Shown here piece by piece: positions 37,674 to 46,545 of a DNA stretch of 64,000 bases. The position numbers and the translations under genes are program-made. This DNA is from Latilactobacillus fragifolii (lineage in GTDB: Bacteria > Bacillota > Bacilli > Lactobacillales > Lactobacillaceae). Under the pieces are notes generated by a model. That model was not told the DNA's origin and did not search any database. It saw nothing but the letters and a program-made list of their open reading frames with translations. The stretch's first letter is position 1. Every line of letters starts with the position of its first letter. The DNA lies in contig NZ_CAJOCF010000001.1 in assembly GCF_905332535.1 (NCBI RefSeq), forward strand, positions 124,001-188,000. The letters are read 5' to 3'.

Positions 37674-39500
37674 TTATAGTTCAACACCGTATTCTTCAAA
37701 TAATTCGGGTAATGTTTTAAGTGATTGACCATCGTATTCTGCGAAGAAGTCAGCAACCCGATATTCTTTACCAGCAGGACGAGAAGCGTTATAGCTAGCA
37801 CTAATTGATTCTGTTAATTTACCATCCTTGATGGTTAATTCCAATTCTTCAACTGGGATACTGCGTTTATCAGTAATCTTAGCATCAATTAAGAATGGTC
37901 GGCCGGCTTGTGTCACTTCAAGGGCTTTATCAAAGGCGGCTGGTAATTCTTTAGAAGAACGAACGGTGATTGATTCAACCCCCATCGCTTGGGCAATCAG
38001 CGCAAAGTCTTGATCTTCGATGAAGATACCTGAGTAATCCATTGGGATATCATCTTGTTCACTCTTGATAAAGTTTAATGCAGCATTTGAGGTGATGATG
38101 TTGATAATTGGTAATTGATATTTCTTTTCAGTGATTAAATCTTGCATCACCATTGAAAAGGCCCCGTCACCAGAGATATTGAAGACTTGCCGATCGGGAT
38201 AACTTAATTGACCAGCCAGAGCACCAGGAACGCCGGAACCCATTGAAGCAAAGAGGGCAGAAATGACCCATTTATTCTTAGGGGTTAAGTTCAAGTGACG
38301 GAAACTGTTGATGATGTTATCACCAACATCAATTGAAAAGACAGCATCTTCTTCAGCAATCCGGTTGATTTCCTTGTAAATTGGTTCGAATTCAAGCGGA
38401 TCAGAGTCGCGATTAGTTAAAATATCAAGGTATGCTTGCCAGTTCGCCATGTCAGCGACAGCAGCTTTGAAGAATGGTGTTGGGGCCACCGCTTCACTTC
38501 TGGCGATAACTTTTTCAACAAATGCCGTTGCATCCGACCAGATTCCGAAGTCTAAGAAATGGTGACGACCAAATTGCGCCTCATCGTTATCGATTTGGAT
38601 AAACTTGAAGTCGTGTGTCCGATAAATTAGGTTAGCAAATGGGAAGTCAGCACCGATTGCGATCACAAGATCACTAACCGCCATGATTTCATCAGCCGCT
38701 TTCGAAGCTGCCCGGTTAGCCATCCCTAAGTTACCTTCATAACTATCAGGTACTAGCCCTTTTGCAAGCCCAGTCATAACGATTGGAATTTGTAGTTTCT
38801 TTGATAATTCAACGAGCTTATCGCCACCATCTTTAATACCACGACCAACGTGGATAACAGGCCGTTTAGCATCTTTGACCATTGCCAAAAACTTGTCGAC
38901 TTCTTCATCAGTTGCAACGGGACCAGCCACTTGTTTCCGATCTGAAGGTGAGCTTGAACTGTATGGTGTATCCGGAATTTCAACGTAGCCGAAGTCATTA
39001 GGGATAACAACAACCGCTACACCGTTGTGTTTGTAAGCTTCACGAATTGCTTTATCAACAACATATGGCAAGCTTTCTGGTGTCATGACGAGGCGGTTAT
39101 AGACAGCAACGTCGGCGAACATTGGATTTTCAGCGAATTCTTGGAAGTAGTTGTAATTCATGTTCTTGCTTGGCACTTGACCAATCAAGGCTAAAACTGG
39201 GGCGTGGTCTTCTTTAGCATCATATAAACCGGTTAACAGGTTAGTTGCACCAGGGCCAGCTGAGCCAAAAGCAACCCCGATTTTACCAGTTAATTTAGCA
39301 TCAGCAGCTGCGGCAAGGGCCCCAACTTGTTCGTGACGGATTTGAATATATTTTAAGCGATCCTTTTCAATATTAAGAGCATTCATTGTTGAGTTAAATG
39401 AACCACCAGGGTAACCAAAGATATGATCAACGCCCCAAGATTCGATTACTCTAAGCATAGCAACACTAGCTGGAATAGTTTTTTGAGTAGTAACTGTCAT
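37674..39500 (-). CDS. pox: pyruvate oxidase (TPP/FAD-dependent)
   Basis: Converts pyruvate, phosphate and O2 to acetyl phosphate, CO2 and H2O2. 608 residues: TPP-activating Glu in RHEQVGALAAAADA, central FAD domain, and C-terminal TPP motif starting GDGAFSMVMQDL and ending with an Asn about 27 residues on. The ATG at 39500 has AGGGAGAT upstream; the open frame reaches 39539. A cre site overlaps its promoter. Confidence 0.92.
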   Translation of the reverse strand: MTVTTQKTIPASVAMLRVIESWGVDHIFGYPGGSFNSTMNALNIEKDRLKYIQIRHEQVGALAAAADAKLTGKIGVAFGSAGPGATNLLTGLYDAKEDHAPVLALIGQVPSKNMNYNYFQEFAENPMFADVAVYNRLVMTPESLPYVVDKAIREAYKHNGVAVVVIPNDFGYVEIPDTPYSSSSPSDRKQVAGPVATDEEVDKFLAMVKDAKRPVIHVGRGIKDGGDKLVELSKKLQIPIVMTGLAKGLVPDSYEGNLGMANRAASKAADEIMAVSDLVIAIGADFPFANLIYRTHDFKFIQIDNDEAQFGRHHFLDFGIWSDATAFVEKVIARSEAVAPTPFFKAAVADMANWQAYLDILTNRDSDPLEFEPIYKEINRIAEEDAVFSIDVGDNIINSFRHLNLTPKNKWVISALFASMGSGVPGALAGQLSYPDRQVFNISGDGAFSMVMQDLITEKKYQLPIINIITSNAALNFIKSEQDDIPMDYSGIFIEDQDFALIAQAMGVESITVRSSKELPAAFDKALEVTQAGRPFLIDAKITDKRSIPVEELELTIKDGKLTESISASYNASRPAGKEYRVADFFAEYDGQSLKTLPELFEEYGVEL

Positions 39501-39528
39501 TATACAGATCTCCCTTAAATCAATAATT

Positions 39529-39544
39529 AGGTTGCACACAACCT
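39529..39544 (-). repeat. palindrome in the pox leader
   Basis: AGGTTG-CACA-CAACCT lies between the promoter and the start codon. It could be a small leader hairpin or an operator for a further regulator. Confidence 0.4.
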
Positions 39545-39553
39545 TATAAGACT

Positions 39554-39582
39554 AATTTAGCACACTCAGAAAACGATTACAA
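39554..39582 (-). promoter_or_regulatory. pox promoter overlapped by a cre site
   Basis: On the minus strand TTGTAA, 17 bases, TAAATT. AGAAAACGATTACA (plus strand, 39568-39581) differs from the cre consensus TGWNANCGNTNWCA only at its first base and covers the -35 region, so CcpA should repress pox on glucose, as known for lactobacillus pyruvate oxidases. Confidence 0.7.
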
Positions 39583-39644
39583 GGGTTAACCGTAAGCCAA
39601 TCACACCCTTAATGAATTAACAACTATTAAATTGGTGCGCTTGA

Positions 39645-40400
39645 TTAGTTTAAATAGGCCAGTAAAGTATCAAGGCTTAATGCTTGTTTTGCATTAGTGT
39701 CCAAATCCGCAATCAAGCTACCAGCTTTTAAAACTAAAAGGCGGTCTCCATAGTGCAATGCATCCTTTAAATCGTGGGTAATCATTAAGCAGGTTAGATG
39801 ATGGTCACGGATGGTTTGGTTAGTAAAGGTCATTAGTGCTTGACTGGAAATCGCATCTAAGGCTGACGTATGTTCATCTAATAGTAGTAATTCAGGTTTT
39901 TGAACTGTGGCCATTAAGAAGTTCAATGTCTGTCGTTGACCACCCGATAAGGTACTGACCGGGCGATTGAGTTGTTGATCCAAGTGATTTGGGAGTGTTT
40001 TGGCGAGTGCTTTGATTTGTGGGAGTTGCTGCTTGAGACGCCGGGGAAATAAGCGGCGGCGTTGACCACGGCGCATCGCCAACAAAATATTTTCGGCAAC
40101 GGTCATATCAGCTGCGGTGCCCAACTTAGGATCTTGATAGACACGACTAATGAGCCGTGTGCGTTGTTGGGTGGATTGCTTCGTAATATCGTGGTCGTTG
40201 AATAGTAGTTGTCCACTTGTAGGGGTTAAATCACCCGCGATGGTATTAAAAAAAGTCGATTTACCCGCACCGTTTGCGCCAAGGAGGACGACAAATTCAC
40301 CAGGATTAATCGTGAGATTTAAATCATTTAAGAGTGGTTTGGGTTCATTATTATCAATAATTTCAAAATTGAGGTGGTTTAAAGTCATACGCGGGGTCAT
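39645..40400 (-). CDS. ABC transporter ATP-binding protein, TrpZ-like
   Basis: 251 residues with Walker A GANGAGKST, signature LSGGQRQ, Walker B LLLLDEHTS and H-loop MITHD; all intact. It belongs with the neighbouring permease and binding protein. The ATG overlaps the permease stop (ATGA) and has AAAGGA eight bases upstream. Tryptophan as substrate is inferred from family resemblance and the leader. Confidence 0.85.
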   Translation of the reverse strand: MTPRMTLNHLNFEIIDNNEPKPLLNDLNLTINPGEFVVLLGANGAGKSTFFNTIAGDLTPTSGQLLFNDHDITKQSTQQRTRLISRVYQDPKLGTAADMTVAENILLAMRRGQRRRLFPRRLKQQLPQIKALAKTLPNHLDQQLNRPVSTLSGGQRQTLNFLMATVQKPELLLLDEHTSALDAISSQALMTFTNQTIRDHHLTCLMITHDLKDALHYGDRLLVLKAGSLIADLDTNAKQALSLDTLLAYLN

Positions 40401-41260
40401 TTGGTAGTCAGTCCTTTCTTTTGTTGCGGTGTAACGATGAAGATGGCCAAAATGATGGCCGAGAAGAGTTTGAAATCGTTGGCGTTAAAGCCGAGTTGTA
40501 AGACGAGCAGTAAGATGAGGCGATAGACGACGCTTCCGAGGATAATGCTGATTAATTTTGCGACGAAATGCTTACCGATAAGAAGCCGTTCACCAATGAT
40601 GATCGCGGATAACCCAATGACCATCACACCGATGCCCATGTTGACATCAGCAAAGCCGTTATATTGTGCAACGAGCCCACCTGCAAGGGCAATCAAGCCG
40701 TTTGATAAGATAATCCCAATCGTTTGTGTCCGTTTCACGGCAATTCCTTGGGCAAGTGCCATCGTAGGATTGTCACCGGCTGCAATTAAAGATTGCCCGA
40801 ATTCGGTGTAGAGTAATCCGGCTAGTAATAACAGGGCAACGAGGATAATGGCTAAGTTAATGACCAAAAGCCGTTGGTCGAGTGTTAATAGGGGCAACAG
40901 TGGCAGTTGATAGAGATTATGCTGATCACCAATGGCCATATTGGCTTGGCCTAGAATTCGCAAGTTGATGGAGTACAAACCGGTCAGCGTTAAAATGCCT
41001 GCCAATAAACTTTGGACGTGGCAGTAATTGGCTAAGATACCAGTAATGAGTCCAGCTAAACAGCCACCGATGAATGCGACTAACAGAGAATAGCCAATGC
41101 TGTGTTGTTGCAACATTAAAGCGCTGAGAGCGGCCCCTAATGGAAAGCTTCCTTCGACAGTCATGTCAGGGAATTTTAGGATGCGGAAAGTGATGAAAAC
41201 CCCTAAGCTTAGTAGGCTCCATAGTAATCCTTGGTCAATGGTTGAAATAATGAGGTTCAT
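40397..41260 (-). CDS. ABC transporter permease, TrpY-like
   Basis: 287 residues, eight to nine hydrophobic segments, of the branched-chain-amino-acid-type permease fold found with PF04392-type binding proteins (FRILKFPDMTVEGSFPLGAA). Start overlaps the binding-protein stop by four bases. Middle gene of the three-gene operon. Confidence 0.84.
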   Translation of the reverse strand: MNLIISTIDQGLLWSLLSLGVFITFRILKFPDMTVEGSFPLGAALSALMLQQHSIGYSLLVAFIGGCLAGLITGILANYCHVQSLLAGILTLTGLYSINLRILGQANMAIGDQHNLYQLPLLPLLTLDQRLLVINLAIILVALLLLAGLLYTEFGQSLIAAGDNPTMALAQGIAVKRTQTIGIILSNGLIALAGGLVAQYNGFADVNMGIGVMVIGLSAIIIGERLLIGKHFVAKLISIILGSVVYRLILLLVLQLGFNANDFKLFSAIILAIFIVTPQQKKGLTTK

Positions 41261-42258
41261 TTGAGGACAGCTCCTTTTTGTTTAGCGGTTTGCATTAAAC
41301 TTTTGGGCATTGTAATGTGGAGGGCTTTGGCTTTTTTGAGGTTTAAGACTAAGTGTCCTTTGCGCAAATAGCGAATAGGGGTGGTTGCAGGGGTTGAATG
41401 GCCACTTAAAACAGCAGCGGCCATCTGACCGGTTTCAACGCCTAAGTCGTATTGGCTCAGACCGACCGTTGCCAGCCCGCCATCTTTAACCATTGTTTCA
41501 GCGGATGGAAAGACTGGCGTTTTGGTTTTGTCGGTCACATGGACGAGGGTGCCCATTGCACTAGCAATCGTATTATCGGTGGGGACGTAAATTGCATCGA
41601 CTTTTGGGGCTAAATTCTGGCTGACTTGTTCCAGATCGTTGACTGAACTAAGACTGGCTTCAATTACCGTCAGCCCTTTTTGTTCAGCAAGTTGTTTGAA
41701 TAAGTGCATTTGACTGGTGGCAGAGTTATCACTACTTGAATAGAGAATGCCGACGGTTTTCAGTTGGGGCATGATGGTTTGCATTAATGCTAATTGTTTT
41801 TGAATCGGTGCTTGATCGGAGACCCCGGTGATGTTGGCGCCAGGATGGACATTGTTTTTAACGAGATTAGCGCTCGCGGGATCCGTTACAGCACCTAAAA
41901 TGATTGGTAATTGTTTAGTGGCATTGGCGAGGCTCTGTGCGGCAGGCGTGGCAATACCGATTGTTACTTTGGCTTTTTCAGTGACAAATTGATTGCTCAT
42001 CAAACGTAAATTGCTTTGATCGTTTTGTGCATTTTGAAAATCAATTTTGATGTTACGGTTGTTATGATAGCCTTTGCTTGCTAGACCAGCGACAATCCCG
42101 CGGTGAATTTCATCGAGGGCGGGGTGGGATAAAGGCTGTAAAATCCCGACAATCGGTAATTTAGGCTGATTGGCTGCTTTGATTTTTTTGATACCAAGTC
42201 CGGTGAGTAAACTTCCAAAAATCAAAATGAGGGGTAAAAAACGTTTGAATTTAGACAT
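41257..42258 (-). CDS. ABC transporter substrate-binding protein, TrpX-like
   Basis: 333 residues: an N-terminal hydrophobic segment (residues 5-25), then a two-lobed periplasmic-binding fold starting KLPIVGILQPLSHPALDEIH. The expected lipobox Cys is absent (SLLTGLGI where LTGC might be), so the protein may stay anchored by its uncleaved helix. ATG at 42258 with AAAGGAG upstream; the frame is open to 42285 inside the terminator loop region. First gene of the operon behind the attenuator. Confidence 0.84.
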   Translation of the reverse strand: MSKFKRFLPLILIFGSLLTGLGIKKIKAANQPKLPIVGILQPLSHPALDEIHRGIVAGLASKGYHNNRNIKIDFQNAQNDQSNLRLMSNQFVTEKAKVTIGIATPAAQSLANATKQLPIILGAVTDPASANLVKNNVHPGANITGVSDQAPIQKQLALMQTIMPQLKTVGILYSSSDNSATSQMHLFKQLAEQKGLTVIEASLSSVNDLEQVSQNLAPKVDAIYVPTDNTIASAMGTLVHVTDKTKTPVFPSAETMVKDGGLATVGLSQYDLGVETGQMAAAVLSGHSTPATTPIRYLRKGHLVLNLKKAKALHITMPKSLMQTAKQKGAVLK

Positions 42259-42287
42259 GGCGAAAGCTCCTTTAATTTTTATCAAAC

Positions 42288-42319
42288 AAAAAGGCCCCTA
42301 CATGACTGTCATGTAGGGG
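42288..42319 (-). terminator. second terminator of the trpXYZ-like leader
   Basis: On the minus strand CCCCTACATG pairs with CATGTAGGGG around a five-base loop, followed by CCTTTTTGTTT. It shares CCTACATG with the first terminator, allowing alternative pairing. Confidence 0.85.
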
Positions 42320-42323
42320 ACAG

Positions 42324-42367
42324 AAAAAGCCTACATGGATTTCCTCGAGTAAAATCCATGTAGGCTT
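42324..42367 (-). terminator. first terminator of the trpXYZ-like leader
   Basis: On the minus strand AAGCCTACATGGATTT pairs with AAATCCATGTAGGCTT and a T run follows. Its 5' arm contains CATGGAT, complementary to ATCCATG in the upstream hairpin. Confidence 0.88.
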
Positions 42368-42392
42368 AAAAGCAATCGATTACTGATAAATG

Positions 42393-42439
42393 GCCGCATG
42401 GATACAATCAAAAGATTGCATCCATAACGGCATACAATC
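42393..42439 (-). promoter_or_regulatory. mutually exclusive hairpins of the attenuator
   Basis: On the minus strand GATTGTAT occurs twice (42432-42439 and 42402-42409), and ATGCAATC (42414-42421) lies between. The middle element can pair with either copy; with the second it forms a long hairpin, GGATGCAATC/GATTGTATCC extended by GCCG/CGGC. The first copy begins just after the leader-peptide stop codon. Confidence 0.75.
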
Positions 42440-42443
42440 TCAC

Positions 42444-42494
42444 TTAGCGGCTTCGCCAACGAATATTCAATTGTTCTAAGTGTGGATTAGTCAT
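42444..42494 (-). CDS. leader peptide with a Trp codon
   Basis: A 16-codon ORF, MTNPHLEQLNIRWRSR, with GGAGG nine bases upstream of its ATG and a strong promoter about 30 bases before. The single Trp codon is four codons before the stop (UGG at 42456-42458), followed by a rare CGA. Position before the mutually exclusive hairpins indicates a ribosome-sensing attenuator for tryptophan. Confidence 0.75.
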   Translation of the reverse strand: MTNPHLEQLNIRWRSR

Positions 42495-42527
42495 TTTCAG
42501 TAACCTCCGTTTTATTTGATGATACGA

Positions 42528-42556
42528 AGTATAGCGGGATGGATGAAACAAGTCAA
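42528..42556 (-). promoter_or_regulatory. promoter of the trpXYZ-like operon
   Basis: Minus strand TTGACT, 17 bases, TATACT. The leader would be about 260 bases long up to the first structural gene. Confidence 0.85.
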
Positions 42557-42694
42557 GGACTTTGAGTAAAATGCTTTCGAAAATAAAGGTGGTCTAGGCT
42601 GAAAAAGCGGTTAATCTGGCTTGCTTTTTAACGCTAAAAAAGCTAAAGTTATAAACGTATACTTGTGTTTAAAAACAGGAGGAATAAGACTAAT

Positions 42695-44041
42695 ATGGCA
42701 CATATTTCATTTGACGCATCCCGGTTGGACAAATTTGTTCAACCAAACGAACTTGCAGAAATGCAAGCAATGGTAAATGCTGCAGACGCACAATTACGTG
42801 AAGGCACTGGTGCAGGCAACGATTTTCGTGGTTTCTTAGATTTACCAGTGAACTACGATAAGGACGAATTTACCCGCATTAAGAAAGCTGCTGCGAAAAT
42901 TAAGAGCGATTCAGAAATCTTCATCGCAATTGGTATCGGTGGTTCATACCTTGGTGCCAAAGCTGCAATTGATTTCTTGAACAACACGTTCTACAACATG
43001 TTACCAGCAGAACAACGTGACTTCCCACAAGTATTATTCGCCGGGAACTCAATCAGTTCAAGTTATTTAAACGACTTAATTAACTTGATCGGCGATCGCG
43101 ATTTCTCAATCAACGTTATCTCAAAATCAGGAACAACAACTGAACCTTCAATTGCTTTCCGTGTTTTGAAAGACAAGTTGATCAAGAAATATGGTAAAGA
43201 AGAAGCTAAGCACCGGATCTACGCAACAACAGACCGTGCTAAAGGTGCTTTGAAGACAGAAGCAGATGCAGAAGGCTACGAAGAGTTCGTTGTGCCTGAT
43301 GACATTGGTGGCCGTTTTTCAGTACTAACAGCTGTTGGTTTATTACCAATTGCCGTCGCTGGTGGCGATATCGACCAATTGATGAAAGGGGCAGCTGATG
43401 CCCGTACTGAATACACAGATACAGATGTTATGAAAAACGATGCATACAAGTATGCTGCTTTACGTAACATCTTATATCGTAAAGGTTATACAACTGAATT
43501 ATTAGAAAACTACGAACCAACATTGCAATACTTCTCAGAATGGTGGAAGCAATTGATGGGCGAATCTGAAGGTAAAGACCAAAAAGGAATCTATCCTTCA
43601 AGTGCTAACTTCTCAACTGACTTGCATTCATTAGGTCAATATATCCAAGAAGGTCGCCGTAACTTGATGGAAACAGTTGTCAACGTTGTGAACCCTAATA
43701 GTGATATTGACATTCCAACGGACGAAAAGAACTTGGATGGTTTAGGTTACTTAGAAGGCCGTACAATGGACTTTGTTAACAAGAAAGCATACCAAGGGGT
43801 TGTCTTAGCACATACTGATGGTGGCGTCCCTGTTATGTCAGTTAACATCCCAGATCAAACAGCCTACACATTAGGCTACATGATCTACTTCTTCGAAATG
43901 GCCGTCGCAATCTCAGGTTACTTGAATGGCATTAACCCATTCAACCAACCAGGTGTTGAAGCTTATAAGAAGAACATGTTTGCATTACTTGGCAAACCTG
44001 GCTTTGAAGAACTTGGCAAAGAATTAAACGAACGCCTATAA
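42695..44041 (+). CDS. pgi: glucose-6-phosphate isomerase
   Basis: Interconverts glucose 6-phosphate and fructose 6-phosphate. 448 residues, normal for Gram-positive PGI, with [13 protein letters not shown], the sugar-phosphate motif [12 protein letters not shown] and the late [14 protein letters not shown] containing the catalytic Lys. AGGAGG precedes; the ATG at 42695 starts MAHISFDAS, while ten more open codons upstream have no site. Codon use is strongly biased, as expected for a highly expressed gene. Confidence 0.97.
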   Translation: MAHISFDASRLDKFVQPNELAEMQAMVNAADAQLREGTGAGNDFRGFLDLPVNYDKDEFTRIKKAAAKIKSDSEIFIAIGIGGSYLGAKAAIDFLNNTFYNMLPAEQRDFPQVLFAGNSISSSYLNDLINLIGDRDFSINVISKSGTTTEPSIAFRVLKDKLIKKYGKEEAKHRIYATTDRAKGALKTEADAEGYEEFVVPDDIGGRFSVLTAVGLLPIAVAGGDIDQLMKGAADARTEYTDTDVMKNDAYKYAALRNILYRKGYTTELLENYEPTLQYFSEWWKQLMGESEGKDQKGIYPSSANFSTDLHSLGQYIQEGRRNLMETVVNVVNPNSDIDIPTDEKNLDGLGYLEGRTMDFVNKKAYQGVVLAHTDGGVPVMSVNIPDQTAYTLGYMIYFFEMAVAISGYLNGINPFNQPGVEAYKKNMFALLGKPGFEELGKELNERL

Positions 44042-44076
44042 TTCAATGTTTGAAAAGATAATAATTGATTTCAATT

Positions 44077-44160
44077 AAAGCATTTAAGCTATTGATTTTG
44101 TGAAATGCGCCATGCTCTGGCAGTCATTTCGTGAAAGAAGTGGGTTAAATGCTTTTTTTA
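44077..44160 (+). terminator. terminator region after pgi
   Basis: AAAGCATTTAA pairs with TTAAATGCTTT (44145-44155) followed by T's; an inner stem GAAATG/CATTTC lies in the loop. Confidence 0.7.
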
Positions 44161-44193
44161 TAAATTTATTTAGGTTATCGTTAAAAAGTGAAT

Positions 44194-44222
44194 TTGCTTA
44201 TTTTTAGTAAGTGTAGTATGAT
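44194..44222 (+). promoter_or_regulatory. promoter of the 66-residue unknown gene
   Basis: TTGCTT, 17 bases, TATGAT. It excludes the upstream ATG at 44188 as a start. Confidence 0.6.
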
Positions 44223-44265
44223 GAACCAATCACAGATGTTAAAAGTAAAAGTGGAGATGATAGCA

Positions 44266-44466
44266 ATGTTAGTCATTCAATATGTTAACGGTCAAACAAA
44301 TGCCGAAAAAGTTTATCAAAAAGCGGCAGAGTTTGTCGCTAATCAGCAATTGGAAGTGCCTGATTTTGAAGATTATGTCGTAATTAAGCAAGTGACGTTG
44401 GATGGACAACCATTGACGTTAGCAGATGCAACCATGCGTGGCTTATACGATTATTTAAATCAATAA
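44266..44466 (+). CDS. hypothetical small protein (66 aa)
   Basis: Sequence MLVIQYVNGQTNAEKVYQKA with a mixed alpha/beta pattern, no membrane helix. The ATG at 44266 has GTGGAG nine bases upstream and a promoter 44 bases before; upstream in-frame ATGs are before or inside the promoter. Followed by a terminator, so monocistronic. Family not recognised. Confidence 0.65.
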   Translation: MLVIQYVNGQTNAEKVYQKAAEFVANQQLEVPDFEDYVVIKQVTLDGQPLTLADATMRGLYDYLNQ

Positions 44467-44473
44467 AGTTAAG

Positions 44474-44512
44474 CTAAAAAAACGTCGCTCAAGTAAGCGG
44501 CGTTTTTTTTAG
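44474..44512 (+). terminator. terminator after the 66-residue gene
   Basis: AAAACGTCGCT pairs with AGCGGCGTTTT and T8. The next 200 bases (44513-44713) show no gene or clear signal. Confidence 0.85.
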
Positions 44513-44713
44513 CTTTAATGCCCATAAAAAGAATGATTTCAGAATTTGCTGGACTTAAAAAATACGATGAGCCTTAAATTTATGCTGTAGGATTAACCTT
44601 TAGGTGACGATCAGTTGCATGAAAATAGGGTTAGCGTGCGTTTTAACCCTGCGCTAAGCACACAGAGCAACTTGCGTTTAGATAAAAAAACCGCCCAACG
44701 GCAATCTTTTTAA

Positions 44714-44950
44714 TTAACGGGTAGTAATCACAATGAGATTTGAGCTGTGATAAGTTTCGCTAGGGCTATTTTCAAGAATAAAAGCCGGTGTGTTCTTAAC
44801 AAAGTGTGAGATTTTTGCGACGAGATCTGCAGCAGCACAGTCTTTGATGGTCAACTTATGGCTTGAACCATTTGGAGCATCAAAGGCAGATAATGTATCA
44901 TTTTGTTGGAGCGCAATTTTTGAGCCATCGTTAAAGAATAACTTAACCAT
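44714..44950 (-). CDS. hypothetical small protein (78 aa)
   Basis: Starts MVKLFFNDGSKIALQQNDTL; soluble, beta-rich pattern. AAGGTGG lies nine bases before the ATG. No neighbour shares its transcript obviously. Not recognised. Confidence 0.6.
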   Translation of the reverse strand: MVKLFFNDGSKIALQQNDTLSAFDAPNGSSHKLTIKDCAAADLVAKISHFVKNTPAFILENSPSETYHSSNLIVITTR

Positions 44951-45095
44951 AATTTAAAACCACCTTTCGTAAGTAAATCATATAATATTGATAAGAAAAT
45001 CACAAGAATAACCAACGGTGTAACGCCCTTAATATTATCAAGTGCAATTACTTTGCTGGAAATTATTCGTTAAAAGTAACTACTTTTTAAGCCTT

Positions 45096-45123
45096 AAAAA
45101 GACCACCTAGCTAGGTGGTCTTG
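45096..45123 (-). terminator. terminator after the 103-residue gene
   Basis: AAGACCACCTAG/CTAGGTGGTCTT is a perfect palindrome; on the minus strand it runs into TTTTTAAGG. Confidence 0.85.
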
Positions 45124-45128
45124 GAAGG

Positions 45129-45440
45129 TTATTCAAACGTCATTTCGTTAACGGACGCTGCTAAGGCTTCGACAACTTCGTTTTGTTCAATGAACGTTAA
45201 CCAAGTTTGATAGGCATTAGCGTGCTCACCGCGAATATTGAACGCCAGTTTAACTTGAATGTTGGCAATAAATTCAGCGACCGTTTTATCAACGGCCCGA
45301 TCGACCTTATTCTCGTTCCAACGTTTGGCAGGTTGGCGTTTTTGATTCTTTTCATTTTGGTAGGCTAGACCTTTGTCTCGAAAAGTATCGATGATGTGGG
45401 AATGTTCTTCAAGGTAGGCCTGTAGTTCGGCGTTGTTCAT
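45129..45440 (-). CDS. hypothetical soluble protein (103 aa)
   Basis: Charged and helical (starts MNNAELQAYLEEHSHIIDTF, a Lys/Arg-rich stretch near residues 30-50). AAAGGAG precedes the ATG. Followed by its own terminator. No known family recognised. Confidence 0.65.
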   Translation of the reverse strand: MNNAELQAYLEEHSHIIDTFRDKGLAYQNEKNQKRQPAKRWNENKVDRAVDKTVAEFIANIQVKLAFNIRGEHANAYQTWLTFIEQNEVVEALAASVNEMTFE

Positions 45441-45496
45441 TGTTGTGCTCCTTTAAATTTTAATAGTTAGCAAGTAGAGAGCTTGTGCAACGGGAT

Positions 45497-46138
45497 CTAA
45501 TAAGTCATTGCACGATGCCCCTGTGGTGCCGCTATTTTCCAGAATTTATCAAATGCAATTTTTTTCCGCTTACCGGTATAAGGATCGTTAAATGTAAACG
45601 AATTTTGATCATAGCCAATTAATAAGACGGAATGTGCCGGTTGGTTATGATAGTTAATCCAAGCGACAATTGGCTTTTTTTGCTTTAAGGTCATTTTGAG
45701 CGTACTAATTGGTTCGTCCGACAAATCGGTAAAACTGCCGAGATATTGATAGAAGAATCCAGTCCAAGCAGGCGGATACATGGTATAGCCACTATCATCG
45801 TATGGATTTCCCCAAAAGCCGACTTCCATATCGCCATCACTGACGTAAGGAATCTGCTCGGCCACTTCTGTTTTGCTCATATTAACGCCGCGGTAATCTA
45901 AAAGCATGGCGACAGCCGTAATTTCACAACCAGTTGGTAATTCAGGGAATTGTGAAATGGGCGTGATATCAAGCAGCGTTTTTTTAGGGCTTTTTTGCTT
46001 AACAATTTTGGGGAATAGTGTGTTATGAAAGAACCCAATTCTAGCAGCACTTTTGGTCGGTCCGGTGGAAAGCCATAAAAAAAGGGCGGCAATCAGTATT
46101 AAACCGACTGCCGCAAACTTGTAAAGGTGTTTTGGCAT
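45497..46138 (-). CDS. C39-like (peptidase_C39_2) extracytoplasmic protein
   Basis: 213 residues: an N-terminal membrane helix (residues 8-25), then a papain-like C39_2 domain with catalytic Cys in LPTGCEITAVAMLLDYRGV, His in PAHSVLLIGYD and FNDPYTGKRK after it. Such proteins are surface cysteine peptidases or related amidases; target unknown. AGGATTTTTAA precedes the ATG weakly. Confidence 0.82.
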   Translation of the reverse strand: MPKHLYKFAAVGLILIAALFLWLSTGPTKSAARIGFFHNTLFPKIVKQKSPKKTLLDITPISQFPELPTGCEITAVAMLLDYRGVNMSKTEVAEQIPYVSDGDMEVGFWGNPYDDSGYTMYPPAWTGFFYQYLGSFTDLSDEPISTLKMTLKQKKPIVAWINYHNQPAHSVLLIGYDQNSFTFNDPYTGKRKKIAFDKFWKIAAPQGHRAMTY

Positions 46139-46311
46139 TTAAAAATCCTCATTCTAAATTTAGTCGACGCAATCAGTTGTTAAAATAGTATCCCATTTAA
46201 ATAGTAGTAACAGCTGGCCGATGGGATGGTCATTTCTTTTTCGAGTTACGCACGGCTGTTTTTGCCAATTAGCGTAGCTTGGATTTCAGTTTCAGATGCT
46301 ACTTTGAGTGC

Positions 46312-46455
46312 TTATTGGAAAAAACGCATTAATCGATGATTAAATGTTGCCCACCAAGTAGTTGGGTGTAAAAGTGTTTCAACGATTGCTTGGCGGTGCT
46401 GTAAGAACCAACGCTTAATATTTTGATCAGAAAATTTAGTGATATCAAATGGCAT
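46312..46455 (-). CDS. small protein (47 aa), aromatic-rich
   Basis: Reads MPFDITKFSDQNIKRWFLQH, then QAIVETLLHPTTWWATFNHR and ends LMRFFQ. AGGAGTG lies nine bases before the ATG. Three Trp and five Phe in 47 residues, with basic residues, give an amphipathic look. It fills the 407 bases between the C39-like and usp genes; 46139-46311 and 46456-46545 show nothing more. Confidence 0.55.
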   Translation of the reverse strand: MPFDITKFSDQNIKRWFLQHRQAIVETLLHPTTWWATFNHRLMRFFQ

Positions 46456-46545
46456 TTTAGATCACTCCTAAACTACCTTCATTGTATACTAGAAATGATA
46501 AACAGCCAAAATAAAATGCTAAATTTAACCAATCTTTAAACTGGA

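Noticed and set aside
42288-42556. T-box riboswitch before the Trp-type transporter
   Set aside because: No GGTGGNACCGCG-type antiterminator sequence or specifier stem is visible; a translated leader with Trp codon and alternative hairpins explains the region better.
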